Positions 1 to 9,063 of a stretch of 42,069 nucleotides of DNA are shown one piece after another (position 1 is the stretch's first letter; the number at the start of each line of letters is the position of its first letter). Source of the stretch: an uncultured Clostridia bacterium (GTDB lineage: Bacteria > Bacillota > Clostridia > Christensenellales > Borkfalkiaceae); the NCBI GenBank assembly GCA_947625595.1, contig CANQOX010000006.1:1-42069 (forward strand), written 5' to 3'. A model generated the notes under the pieces. It made no database searches. It was not told the origin of the DNA and saw only the letters and a list, made by a program, of their open reading frames with translations. Made by a program: the position numbers and the translations under genes.

Positions 1-290
1 GCGTAGCCGAGACAGAGGGGTTTTGAAACCCCTTTCCCCTCGCAAGCTCGGGGACTTCCCCTAAAAGGGGCAGCGAGCGGCAGCGTGGGGCAGCGAGGGA
101 AGACTGCGGTGACCCACCCCCCTACCCCCCCTCCCATGGAGGGGGTGGAGGACTTCGTTCACGGGATCCTTCGACACGCCGCCTTCGGCGGCGGCTCAGG
201 ATGACGCGGAGGACGGGGCAGGGAGGGAACTTCGTTCAAGGGGATTCTTCGGCTTCGCCTCAGAATGAGCGTGAGGGCGCGCGGCACGCC
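1..290. repeat. Intergenic repeat field R1
   Basis: This gene-free stretch is built from short GC-rich modules that recur in three other gaps of the window (21757-21899, 29201-29700, 31336-31499). Visible modules are a palindrome GGGGTTTTGAAACCCC at 17-32, the string CTCGCAAGCTCGGGGACT near 40-57, CCCCTAAAAGGGGCAGCGAG near 58-76, a CGGTGACCCACCCCCCTACC module near 108-130, and palindromes of the type GCCGCCTTCGGCGGCGGC near 179-195. No credible gene is present: the short open frames here have no homology that I recognise and no ribosome site. It lies downstream of spoVAD. Confidence 0.75.
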
Positions 291-323
291 AAAGGAGGGG
301 GTAAGAGCGGAGAGGCGCTTTCG

Positions 324-1316
324 TCAGCGCTCGAGGACGACGGCGTGGGCGATGCAAGGAATGGATTCACCTTGGCCAGACGAGACCGTGGATAAGAGCG
401 CGCCTGTCGCAACAAACAGGATCTTTTTCAAGCTCCCCGCCATCATTTTGCTGTACAGATAGGAATTGAGCACCACCGCTGAACAGCCCGCGCCGCTTCC
501 CCCCTGATATTCGTCCTCGATGACATTATAGATAATCTCCCCGCAGTCAACGTGATTTTTGTTGATGTTGAGCCCCTTTTCCCATGTCAGATCCTTGAGA
601 ATGCGACTGCCGAGCGCACCCAAATCCCCCGTGACAATAAGATCGTAGTCCTCGGCTTCTTCGCGCGTCCCGCGGAAGTGTGCCAAGATGGTGTCCGCCG
701 CCGCAGGCGCCATTGCCGCGCCCATGTTATTGACGTCGGTGATGCCGAAATCGACGACCTTGCCGAGGGTGGCGGCCGTGACCTTGATCCCGTCGCCGCT
801 GTTGGAGAGGAGCGCCCCGCCCGCGCCCGTGACCGTCCACTGGGACTGGGGCGGACGGGTACAGCCGAGCTCCAAGGGGTAGCGGTATTGGCGTTCAGCC
901 GAGGCAAAGTGACTGCCCGTCGCCGCGACGACCCTTTTGCACAGGCCGCCGTTGATGAAGGCCGCGGCCACGGCGAGCGATTCGGCCATCGTGGAACAGG
1001 CCCCGTACACGCCCAAAAAGGGCACAGAAAAATCGCGGGCGGCGAAACTTGCCGAGATGATCTGGTTGAGCAGATCGCCCGAGACGATGAGATCGATCTC
1101 GTCGCGCTTGACTCCCCCATTGGCGATCGCCCCGTCGATGACCGTCGAGAGCATCTTGCACTCGGCCTTTTCGTAGGTGCTTTCGCCGAACATGTCGTCG
1201 GAGAGGGCCGTTTCGACGTAGCGGCCGATGACCCCTTCGCACTCCTTCGGCCCCGCAATGGTGCTCGTCGCGACGATGCGCGGCTCCTTCCTGAAATAGA
1301 TGGTCTGATTTCCCAT
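324..1316 (-). CDS. spoVAD: Stage V sporulation protein AD
   Basis: SpoVAD is part of the SpoVA channel in the inner forespore membrane that moves Ca-dipicolinate into the developing spore and out on germination. It has a thiolase-like fold and binds dipicolinate. The 330-residue product is close to the usual length (about 338). Conserved stretches seen are AGPKE near 21-25, SGDLLNQ near 79-85, VYGACSTMAES near 103-113 (the thiolase-type Cys position, C107), AMAPAAADT, GGSGAGCSA and ESIPCIAH near the C-terminus. The frame is open upstream of the start, but the family N-terminus begins at ATG 1314-1316. That start lacks a clear Shine-Dalgarno and sits directly behind a terminator-like hairpin. 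spoVAC and spoVAE, the usual partners, are not seen in the window. In Bacillus this gene is sigma-G controlled; I found no convincing sigma-G promoter here. Confidence 0.93.
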   Translation of the reverse strand: MGNQTIYFRKEPRIVATSTIAGPKECEGVIGRYVETALSDDMFGESTYEKAECKMLSTVIDGAIANGGVKRDEIDLIVSGDLLNQIISASFAARDFSVPFLGVYGACSTMAESLAVAAAFINGGLCKRVVAATGSHFASAERQYRYPLELGCTRPPQSQWTVTGAGGALLSNSGDGIKVTAATLGKVVDFGITDVNNMGAAMAPAAADTILAHFRGTREEAEDYDLIVTGDLGALGSRILKDLTWEKGLNINKNHVDCGEIIYNVIEDEYQGGSGAGCSAVVLNSYLYSKMMAGSLKKILFVATGALLSTVSSGQGESIPCIAHAVVLER

Positions 1317-1348
1317 AAAAATACCCGACTGCAGTTTCTGCAATCGGG
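1317..1348 (-). terminator. Hairpin plus U-run abutting the spoVAD start
   Basis: On the minus strand an 11-bp stem with one G-T wobble (arms CCCGATTGCAG and CTGCAGTCGGG, 3-nt loop) is followed by TATTTTT and then at once by the spoVAD ATG. It looks like the intrinsic terminator of tsaD. It could also be a 5' UTR hairpin that sequesters the only GGG available as a ribosome site for spoVAD. Confidence 0.65.
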
Positions 1349-1399
1349 TCGGTATTATGTATGGAGGGAAGAGCGGTTTTGGGGCGAAGAAGGACGCCG

Positions 1400-2407
1400 T
1401 CACCGCAGGGGAATGCTGGCGCGGGCGTTGAGGGAGAGCGGCGAAACGTTGCCCGCCTCGTACTGAATGAGCCCCTCCGCGGCGATCATGGCGGCGTTGT
1501 CGGTGCAGTGCTTTTTCTCGGGAAGGACGAGCTTGAGGCCTGCTTTTTCGCACGCGGTCTGCAATCTTTCGCGCAGATAGCCGTTTGCGACGACGCCCCC
1601 GCCCGCAGTCACGGTGTGCACATGCCTCTCCAAAGCGCCATCGACGGTCTTTTCGACGAGAATGTCGAGCGCGGCCGACTGGAAGGAAGCGGCGACGTCG
1701 GCTTTGGACCATGCCTCCCCCCTCTGCTCCTTCGTGTGGACGTAGTTGATGATGTGCGTCTTGAGGCCGCTGTACGAAAAGTCGTACCCGCCGAGGCCTT
1801 TGAGCATCTTCGGCATGGGGACGACGGGCCTCCCCTCCCGTGCGAGTTTCTCGACGTGCGGACCGCCCGGATAGGGCAGACCGAGGACGCGGGCGACTTT
1901 GTCAAAGGCCTCCCCCGCCGCATCGTCGAGCGTGCCGCCGAGAACTTCGAAGTCGGTCTTCGTCTTCGTAAAGAGAATGGCCGTGTGGCCGCCGCTTGCG
2001 AGCAGGGTGACAAAGGGCGGCGCAAGGGTCTCGTCCTCGAGATAGCTCGCGGCGAGGTGTCCGCGAATGTGGTTTACGCCGATGAGGGGAATGTTGAGCC
2101 CGTAGGCAAGGCCCTTGGCGAAGGAAAGCCCGACGAGGAGCGCGCCCAGAAGCCCCGCCCCGTAGGTGACGGCGACGGCGGCAAGGTCCTCCTTTCTGAC
2201 GTTCGCTTTGCCGAGGGCGCGGAGCACGACCTCGTCCACAGCGTCGCTGTGAATGCGGGAGGCGATCTCGGGGACGACGCCGCCGAATTTGGCCTGCACA
2301 GACGCGGAGGAGACGATCTCGTCGGATAAGAGCGTGCGGCCGCGGATGACTGCCGCGGCCGTTTCGTCACAGGAGGATTCAATTCCCAAAATCAGCGGTT
2401 GTGCCAT
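1400..2407 (-). CDS. tsaD: tRNA N6-threonylcarbamoyladenosine synthase, TsaD
   Basis: TsaD transfers the threonylcarbamoyl group from TC-AMP to A37 of ANN-decoding tRNAs, acting with TsaB and TsaE in the cytoplasm. The 335-residue product has the ASKHA-fold signature ILGIESSCDET near residues 6-16, the metal-binding histidines of NHIRGH (H113 and H117), and the nucleotide-binding TAGGGVVAN loop near 266-274. Length is normal for the family. It starts 10 bases after the prfB stop codon with no obvious Shine-Dalgarno, so translation probably depends on coupling to prfB. The terminator-like hairpin at 1317-1348 follows it. tsaB and tsaE are not in the window. Confidence 0.97.
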   Translation of the reverse strand: MAQPLILGIESSCDETAAAVIRGRTLLSDEIVSSASVQAKFGGVVPEIASRIHSDAVDEVVLRALGKANVRKEDLAAVAVTYGAGLLGALLVGLSFAKGLAYGLNIPLIGVNHIRGHLAASYLEDETLAPPFVTLLASGGHTAILFTKTKTDFEVLGGTLDDAAGEAFDKVARVLGLPYPGGPHVEKLAREGRPVVPMPKMLKGLGGYDFSYSGLKTHIINYVHTKEQRGEAWSKADVAASFQSAALDILVEKTVDGALERHVHTVTAGGGVVANGYLRERLQTACEKAGLKLVLPEKKHCTDNAAMIAAEGLIQYEAGNVSPLSLNARASIPLR

Positions 2408-2417
2408 AGGACAAAAA

Positions 2418-3515
<1,098 letters not shown>

Positions 3516-3542
3516 AAATACCTGATAATTTTTTGTTGAAAA

Positions 3543-3563
3543 TCTCCGAGCTTCGCTCGGAGA
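3543..3563 (-). terminator. Intrinsic terminator of the secA-prfB cassette
   Basis: Perfect 9-bp stem TCTCCGAGC / GCTCGGAGA with a 3-nt loop, followed on the minus strand by ATTTTC. It lies between the stop of the 79-aa gene and the prfB start, so it would end transcripts of the two-gene cassette. Confidence 0.6.
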
Positions 3564-3568
3564 GATCA

Positions 3569-3808
3569 TTAGCGGAGAAAACCTGCGTAATATTGCTTGA
3601 GGTTCAGATTGTCTGTTTCCTCGATCAACCGCATGATGTGTTCCCGATCCAATTTGCGCAAAAGAGCCTCGCGCTTGGCGCGATATTCCTTTTTGTCAGA
3701 GACCTTGCCCTCACAAAATTCCTTATGAAGGTTCTGCAGTGTATGAAGATACAATTCTTGTTCGTTTATCACAGGGATCGCTCCGCTCGCTGCAGGAACA
3801 GCTTTCAT
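3569..3808 (-). CDS. Hypothetical 79-aa helical protein of the secA-prfB cassette
   Basis: I do not recognise this protein. The sequence is charged and predicted mostly helical (LHKEFCEGKVSDKKEYRAKR, then REALLRKLDREHIMRLIEE), with no membrane segment or signal peptide, so a small cytoplasmic protein is likely. Its ATG overlaps the TGA stop of the upstream 122-aa gene (ATGA at 3805-3808), which implies translational coupling and a joint role. Base composition is clearly lower in GC than secA and prfB on either side, suggesting later acquisition. A terminator follows. An immunity, antitoxin or adaptor role is possible given the size and pairing, but nothing in the sequence proves it. Confidence 0.7.
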   Translation of the reverse strand: MKAVPAASGAIPVINEQELYLHTLQNLHKEFCEGKVSDKKEYRAKREALLRKLDREHIMRLIEETDNLNLKQYYAGFLR

Positions 3809-4173
3809 ACATTTTTCCTCCTCTGTAAATAGTATTGATGCTCAACGATATCGCACGCCTCCCAGTCAAAATAGGAATCTTGGTGGAATTCGATCGCGAT
3901 ATCCAATGCAGTCAATTCATCCGTCGTATAAAAGGAAAGCTCTGTTTGCCTCTCGTAGACGCCAACATACACCTTTGAACCCGTATACCCCTTGATACAG
4001 TCCACCAAAGAATTATAAAACGGTTCCGTGTATTCGACACTCTTTCTCTGTTGGAAAGTGACCTGATAGCCTTTGGAAAAACTTACTGTCCGCATGTCTT
4101 CGATGTCGTAAGTCCCATCTTCAATGTTGTGATCGAAGTCACTGAACTCTTTTGCTTTCGTATAGTAATTCAT
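3805..4173 (-). CDS. Hypothetical 122-aa protein of the secA-prfB cassette
   Basis: I do not recognise a family. The 122 residues are acidic and rich in aromatics (starting MNYYTKAKEFSDFDHNIEDG), with alternating beta-like stretches (TVSFSKGYQVTFQQRKS, SKVYVGVYERQTELSFYTT) and a helical C-terminus; no signal peptide or transmembrane segment. This suggests a small alpha/beta cytoplasmic protein. It has its own near-consensus promoter (4189-4217) placed just inside the 3' end of the secA region and only about nine bases of leader before the ATG. It overlaps the 79-aa gene by the ATGA motif. The AT-richer composition and the interruption of the common secA-prfB pair point to an inserted cassette. 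Confidence 0.7.
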   Translation of the reverse strand: MNYYTKAKEFSDFDHNIEDGTYDIEDMRTVSFSKGYQVTFQQRKSVEYTEPFYNSLVDCIKGYTGSKVYVGVYERQTELSFYTTDELTALDIAIEFHQDSYFDWEACDIVEHQYYLQRRKNV

Positions 4174-4188
4174 ACCCGTTACAGCTCT

Positions 4189-4217
4189 ATTCTACCATAG
4201 GTTCGAGGGATTGTCAA
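4189..4217 (-). promoter_or_regulatory. Sigma-A promoter of the two-gene cassette
   Basis: Minus strand TTGACA (4212-4217), 17-bp spacer, TAGAAT (4189-4194). It lies between the secA stop and the 122-aa gene. The predicted start of transcription near 4182 leaves only about nine bases before the ATG, which has no strong ribosome site. Confidence 0.75.
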
Positions 4218-4227
4218 TACTTTGGGA

Positions 4228-7143
4228 TCAGAACGGTTTGCCGTGGCACTTCTTGTATTTGAGGCCGCTGCCGCAGGGGCAGGGATCGTTGGGGCCCGGT
4301 TTCTTGGTCTTCTTCATGGTGGCGGGGTTGAACCGCTCGGAACCGCTCGTCTTGAGAGCGGAGACGTCGACGGCCGCGGGAGCGGCGGGCATCGCGACGG
4401 GCGCGGCGTGAGGATCCCCTGCGGGTCTCTCCTGCGCGGCCTGCGCGGGCTCGGACTGCTGCGGCTGCGCTTCGGGCGCGGGCGCGGAGAGTGCGGTCGG
4501 CATGATGCGCTGGACAGCGGGCTGGCGGATCTGCACCTCGGCCTTCAGCAAAATGGCGATCGTGCGCTCCTGAATGCGTTCGACCATCTCATCGAACATC
4601 TCAAGGCCCTCTTTCTTATAGGCAATGATGGGGTCGGACTGGGCATAGGCCTGCAGGCGGATGCCCTTCCGAAGTTGATCCATCGCGTCGATGTGGTCGA
4701 TCCAGTTGTTGTCGACGACGCGGAGGAGAATGCTCCTCTCGACGTCCGCAAAGTCGATCCCCGTCTGCTCCCTGATGCGGACGATCTTCTCCTCGTAGCA
4801 CTCGACGGCCTTCTTGACGATCTTGTCAATGGCCGTGTCGTACTCCCACTTCTCGAGCTTTTCACGGGTAATGAAGCCTGTCCCCTTGGGAAGGATCTTC
4901 TGCTCGAGGGCGGTGTTGAGGTCGTCCTCGTTCCACTTCTCGGGCATGTCCTCGACGTTGACCGCCATGCGGACGACGCTCCTGACATAGTCGGGAATGT
5001 AGAGAAGGACCTGCTGGTGGACGTCCTCGCCGCGAATGACCTTCATGCGCTCGGCGTAGATGATCGTGCGCTGGGTATTCATGACGTCGTCGTACTGGAG
5101 GACGTTCTTACGGGTGGCAAAGTTCCTGCCCTCGATCTGCTTCTGCGCATACTCGATGAGGCGTGAGAGAAGTTTGCTCTCGAGGCATTCGTCCTCCTCC
5201 ATCTTGCTCATCTCATAGATGCGCTTCATTCTCTCGCCGCCGAAGCGGACCATGAGGTCGTCCTCGAGGGAGAGGAAGAAGACGGACGCGCCGATGTCGC
5301 CCTGACGGCCGGCACGGCCGCGGAGCTGGTTGTCGATGCGGCGGGATTCGTGCCGCTCGGTGCCGATGATGCAAAGCCCGCCCGCCTCGATGACCTTTTC
5401 CTTCTCGGCGTCTGTCTGTTCCTTGTATTTCTCGTAGAGTTCGCGGTATCTCTCGCGGACCTTCTGCGTCTCCTCGTCGACTTCGGCATAGCTCGTCGCA
5501 AGCTCGATGACGTCGTGTTCGACGCCCTCCTCGCGCAGGCGCTTTTTGGCAAGGTACTCGGGGTTGCCTCCGAGGAGGATATCGGTGCCGCGCCCCGCCA
5601 TGTTGGTGGAGATCGTCACCGCACCGTACCTTCCCGCCTGCGCCACGATCTCTGCCTCGCGCTCGTGGTTCTTCGCGTTCAGAATGTTGTGCTGAATGCC
5701 GTTTCGGCGGAGCAGACGGGAGATCTCCTCCGACCGCTCGACGGAGACGGTGCCGACGAGAATGGGCTGGCCCTTCTCGTGCCGTTCGGCGATCTCCCTG
5801 ACGATGGCCTTCTTCTTGCCCTCGACGGTCGCAAAGATCCTGTCGTGCATGTCCACCCTGCAGACGGGCTTGTTCGTGGGGATCTCGATGACGTCGAGGG
5901 AATAGATCGTGCGGAATTCCCCCTCCTCCGTCTTGGCGGTACCCGTCATGCCTGACAGCTTCTTATAGAGACGGAAGTAGTTCTGGAAGGTGATCGTCGC
6001 GTAGGTCTTGTTCTCCTCGCGGATCTTGACGCCCTCCTTGGCCTCGATCGCCTGGTGCAGACCGTCCGAATAGCGGCGGCCGATCATGAGGCGGCCCGTG
6101 AATTCGTCGACGATGATGATCTCGTCGTCTTTTACGATGTACTCCTCGTTGAGGTGGAAGAGCATGTGGGCCTTGAGGGCCTGCTGAATGTGATGGTTGA
6201 GGTCGGCGTGCTCGATTTCGGCGATGTTGTCGATGCCGAAGAACTTCTCGGCCTTGGCCGCGCCGAATTCGGTGAGCTGGACCTGCTTCTCCTTCCGCTC
6301 GATGACGTAGTCCCATTCGAGGGCCTCGGCCTCGGCAAGTTTGCGCTCGCCCGATTTTTTCTCCCTCTTCTTGTTCTGCGCGTCCTCGAGTTCGTCGTCG
6401 AAGCCGCCGTGCAGGGTCCTGACGAATCTATCCACCTGCGCATACAGGTCGGAGGACTTGTCGCCCTTGCCCGAAATGATGAGGGGCGTTCTCGCCTCAT
6501 CGATGAGAATGGAGTCCACCTCGTCGACGATGGCAAAGTTCAGCTCCCGCTGGACCATGAGCTTTAAGTCGGACTTAAGGTTGTCGCGGAGATAATCGAA
6601 GCCGAACTCGTTGTTCGTGCCGTAGGTGATGTCGCAGTTGTAGGCGGCGCGCTTGTCATCGTCGCTCATTCCGGGGACGACGACGCCGACGGTGAGCCCC
6701 ATGAAGCGGTGCACTTTGCCCATCCACTCCGCGTCGCGGCGGGCGAGGTAGTCGTTGACGGTGACGATGTGGACGCCCTTGCCCGCCAAAGCCTCAAGGT
6801 AGGCGGGAAGGGTGGCGACAAGCGTCTTTCCTTCGCCCGTCTTCATCTCGGCGATACGGCCCTGAAAGAGGCAGATGCCGCCGACGATCTGGACGTGGAA
6901 ATGGCGCATGCCAAGGACGCGCCCGCTCGCCTCCCGAAGCGCCGCGAAGGCGTCGGGCAGGATATCGTCGAGCGTCTCGCCCTTCGCGAGGCGGTCGCGG
7001 AAGAGCTGCGTCTGCGACTGCAGTTCTGCGTCCGTCATGTCCGCGTACTTCGGGGCAAGGCTCTCTACGATGTCGGCAGTCTTGTTGAGCTTCTTCAGGC
7101 TCCTTCTGCCGTCTCTCTCTTTGATGAATCGAATAAGTCCCAT
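4228..7143 (-). CDS. secA: Protein translocase ATPase SecA
   Basis: SecA drives secretory preproteins through SecYEG using ATP. The 971-residue product has NBD1 with Walker A MKTGEGKT at residues 100-107, the IVDEVDSILIDEARTP DEAD-type segment near 207-222, the preprotein cross-linking domain, NBD2 with the motif NMAGRGTDILLGGNPE and the GRAGRQGD motif, a helical wing and scaffold, then a low-complexity Ala/Pro/Gln linker and a C-terminal zinc-binding tail NDPCPCGSGLKYKKCHGKPF that contacts SecB or ribosomes. The length is above the usual 840-900 because of an inserted charged stretch near residues 245-275 (EDAQNKKREKKSGERKLAEA) and the linker. A GAGGAA ribosome site precedes the ATG. No hpf gene lies upstream, unlike in many Bacillota. 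Confidence 0.98.
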   Translation of the reverse strand: MGLIRFIKERDGRRSLKKLNKTADIVESLAPKYADMTDAELQSQTQLFRDRLAKGETLDDILPDAFAALREASGRVLGMRHFHVQIVGGICLFQGRIAEMKTGEGKTLVATLPAYLEALAGKGVHIVTVNDYLARRDAEWMGKVHRFMGLTVGVVVPGMSDDDKRAAYNCDITYGTNNEFGFDYLRDNLKSDLKLMVQRELNFAIVDEVDSILIDEARTPLIISGKGDKSSDLYAQVDRFVRTLHGGFDDELEDAQNKKREKKSGERKLAEAEALEWDYVIERKEKQVQLTEFGAAKAEKFFGIDNIAEIEHADLNHHIQQALKAHMLFHLNEEYIVKDDEIIIVDEFTGRLMIGRRYSDGLHQAIEAKEGVKIREENKTYATITFQNYFRLYKKLSGMTGTAKTEEGEFRTIYSLDVIEIPTNKPVCRVDMHDRIFATVEGKKKAIVREIAERHEKGQPILVGTVSVERSEEISRLLRRNGIQHNILNAKNHEREAEIVAQAGRYGAVTISTNMAGRGTDILLGGNPEYLAKKRLREEGVEHDVIELATSYAEVDEETQKVRERYRELYEKYKEQTDAEKEKVIEAGGLCIIGTERHESRRIDNQLRGRAGRQGDIGASVFFLSLEDDLMVRFGGERMKRIYEMSKMEEDECLESKLLSRLIEYAQKQIEGRNFATRKNVLQYDDVMNTQRTIIYAERMKVIRGEDVHQQVLLYIPDYVRSVVRMAVNVEDMPEKWNEDDLNTALEQKILPKGTGFITREKLEKWEYDTAIDKIVKKAVECYEEKIVRIREQTGIDFADVERSILLRVVDNNWIDHIDAMDQLRKGIRLQAYAQSDPIIAYKKEGLEMFDEMVERIQERTIAILLKAEVQIRQPAVQRIMPTALSAPAPEAQPQQSEPAQAAQERPAGDPHAAPVAMPAAPAAVDVSALKTSGSERFNPATMKKTKKPGPNDPCPCGSGLKYKKCHGKPF

Positions 7144-7193
7144 GCTGTTCCTCGTTCAGCTCTTTTTTGAAAAGAGCACATTTTCACCAATCT

Positions 7194-7221
7194 ATTTTAC
7201 TATATTTTCCCAAAAATTCAA
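7194..7221 (-). promoter_or_regulatory. Sigma-A promoter of secA
   Basis: Minus strand TTGAAT (7216-7221), 16-bp spacer, TAAAAT (7194-7199). The roughly 45-nt leader contains a small hairpin at 7159-7177 (GCTCTTTT / AAAAGAGC) before the GAGGAA ribosome site. Confidence 0.6.
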
Positions 7222-7297
7222 AGCGTTTTGGGGGCATTTTCGAGAATTTCATGCAATCGACAAAGAAAGTCATCTTCTTTTCCCGCTCCGCCGCCCG

Positions 7298-8872
7298 TCA
7301 GGCGCTCTCGGGGAAGGTCAGATCGGCGAGGACAGTCCAAGTTTGCTCCCCCGCCCCGCCAACGCTTTCGAGGACGTAGAGGACAAAGCCCCTCTTGCCG
7401 CTCTCCGCGCCGAAGGTCCGAATGTAGTAGTCGCCGACCTGCGCCCCTTCGACAAAGGCTGGCCCCTCCGCGCCGTGGAAAAATTGCGTCCCGCGCATGG
7501 TGAAGACTTTCTCCCAGTCCGTGCTCTTTCCCCGCCCGTCGGGCGAAGCGCCCCCGTTGACGTAGACGTCCCCCGTCCTGACGTTGAGATAATAGTCGCC
7601 CGCATAGCCCGCGGTCCCCTCCTCCAAGGGAGGCCTTGTCCCGTAATACCACTGCGTGACGCGGAGCCCCGTGCTCCTGCCGTTGATCTTCCACTCGTTG
7701 CCGTCGAGCTCGAAGGGGACCTCGGTGAGCGGCCTCCAGCCGTCCTCGAAGTTGCGGTAGATCCTTCCGCTCGCCGTGTCGATGTAGAAATCGCCGACGG
7801 CAGCGCCCGAGACGGAGAAGCCTTCGCCCTCCGCTCCCTCTGCCTTCGGTACGCCTGCGCCCGAAAACCACCGTGCGCCGTCTTCTCCGTCCTTGCCGTC
7901 CCTGCCGTTTTCGCCCGTTGCGGGAATGTGGGTATTGGTCTCGCCGATCCACCAAACGCCGTCCCTGATCTCGGGGACGGGGGCGTCCTTGCCCCGCGCG
8001 GGGACGTCGGTGAGGGTCCCGTCGATGACCCAATTCCCCGTCTCCCTGTCGATCGTCGGGGTCTTGCCGTCGGCGCCCGCCGCGCCGCGGGCGGGAAAGC
8101 CCGTCTTCTGCCCGTTGAGGATCCAGAAGCCGTCCTCGGAGATCGTGGGAAGGTCCCCCGTCGCCTTCTTGTCCGTCCTCTCGCCGTTGACCACCCAATA
8201 GCCGTCGTCATCGATCTCGGGCGTGACGCCGTCACTGCCTGCGGCCCTGACGTCCGTGCACGTTTCGCCGACGTACCAGTAGCCGTCCTTTTCGCCGTCT
8301 TCGGCCCTCCCGATATGGGGAACGACGGTCGCCGCGCCCGCGGCCTCCCCGTCGATGTACCATTTCCCCTCTCTGATCTCGAAGGAGTGCCAAGCCCGCT
8401 CGTCGGACTTCTTGTCGCCGATATACCAATAGCCGTCCTCGCCGATGCGGGGCGTGAGACCGTCCGTTGCGGCGGCGCGGACGTCCGTACACGTCCCACC
8501 GACGTACCAATAGCCGTCCTTCTCGCCGTCTTCGGCCCTTCCGATGTGCGGAACGACCGTCGTCCCGACGCCCTTGATGTTGAGGCCGACCGCCCAGCCC
8601 GCCTCCGTCCTCTCATAGACGTCGCCGCTGTCTTTGTCGATGTAAAAATCTCCCGCCGCGCCGAGTTCCTCCGACGGCGCTCCGCTGCCCGAATACCACC
8701 TTGTGCCCGCCGCAACGGGTCCGCTGTCCACGGCCCTGTGCTCTGCCTCCTGCCCGCCTGTCACGGCGAACAGAAGGGCTCCTGCCGCGACCGCCATGAG
8801 GCATGCGCAAAGCACGATCAATGTGAGCAGGACGGCGGATGTCCTGTCCTTTCCTCTGGATCTCGTACTCAT
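7298..8872 (-). CDS. Membrane-anchored repeat protein with DGYWY repeats and collagen-like segment
   Basis: The 524-residue protein starts with a basic stretch and one membrane helix (about residues 11-37), so it is probably a type II protein displayed outside the cell. The exterior part has about eight short beta-type repeats of the form P-x-I-x-x-D-G-Y-W-Y-I/V-G-x-x-x-T-D-V-x-A (residues ~105-320), resembling the repeats of DUF4988-like surface proteins. A collagen-like GENGRDGKDGEDG tract follows, and there are several copies of a module with a W-x-x-G-x-G-x-P start and a GDFYID-x-x-S-G-DVY end. Two repeat units are nearly identical in DNA (8249-8331 and 8480-8562), a sign of recent duplication. 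The same Gly-rich plus GDxYxD module occurs in the lipoprotein at 15244-18042. No LPXTG sorting motif or enzyme domain is visible. Function unknown; surface adhesion or scaffolding is an inference. Confidence 0.85.
   Translation of the reverse strand: MSTRSRGKDRTSAVLLTLIVLCACLMAVAAGALLFAVTGGQEAEHRAVDSGPVAAGTRWYSGSGAPSEELGAAGDFYIDKDSGDVYERTEAGWAVGLNIKGVGTTVVPHIGRAEDGEKDGYWYVGGTCTDVRAAATDGLTPRIGEDGYWYIGDKKSDERAWHSFEIREGKWYIDGEAAGAATVVPHIGRAEDGEKDGYWYVGETCTDVRAAGSDGVTPEIDDDGYWVVNGERTDKKATGDLPTISEDGFWILNGQKTGFPARGAAGADGKTPTIDRETGNWVIDGTLTDVPARGKDAPVPEIRDGVWWIGETNTHIPATGENGRDGKDGEDGARWFSGAGVPKAEGAEGEGFSVSGAAVGDFYIDTASGRIYRNFEDGWRPLTEVPFELDGNEWKINGRSTGLRVTQWYYGTRPPLEEGTAGYAGDYYLNVRTGDVYVNGGASPDGRGKSTDWEKVFTMRGTQFFHGAEGPAFVEGAQVGDYYIRTFGAESGKRGFVLYVLESVGGAGEQTWTVLADLTFPESA
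8249..8562 (-). repeat. 83-bp direct repeat inside the surface protein gene
   Basis: Positions 8249-8331 and 8480-8562 carry an 83-bp direct repeat with only a handful of differences. Each copy encodes a unit ending the VVPHIGRAEDGEKDGYWYVG repeat and its TCTDVRA continuation. The copies are in frame, so recombination between them would remove or add two to three repeat units without breaking the gene. Confidence 0.85.
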
Positions 8873-9031
8873 TTCCGTCTCTTCCTCTTGCAGAAAACTC
8901 CATTTTTTGGCCGAACGGCCGAATTTTTGTCATGAAAAGTGCGCTCCCGCGGCAGAAAAATGCCGTGGAATGCGGCTTTCCGAATGATTTCAAGGCAAGC
9001 GTTTTTTCCGAAAACTTCGGGAAAACTTCTC

Positions 9032-9050
9032 AAAAAAGCGCATACAGCGC
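9032..9050 (-). terminator. Weak intrinsic terminator after the DeoC-like gene
   Basis: Short GCGC-TGTAT-GCGC hairpin followed by TTTTTT on the minus strand, 14 bases past the stop of the DeoC-like gene. The stem is only four to five pairs, so strength is doubtful. The rest of 8873-9063 holds other small hairpins but no gene. Confidence 0.4.
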
Positions 9051-9063
9051 GATAAAAAATTTC

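Noticed and set aside
1317-1712. N-terminal extension of spoVAD in the same open frame
   Set aside because: The extension overlaps tsaD, is unlike any SpoVAD, and the family N-terminus begins at 1316.
3569-4173. Calling the secA-prfB cassette a toxin-antitoxin pair
   Set aside because: Size and overlap fit, but neither protein shows a known toxin or antitoxin motif, so only the cassette layout is reported.
6875-8935. A 686-codon plus-strand frame across secA and the surface protein
   Set aside because: It is antisense to two supported genes, has low-complexity composition and no ribosome site.
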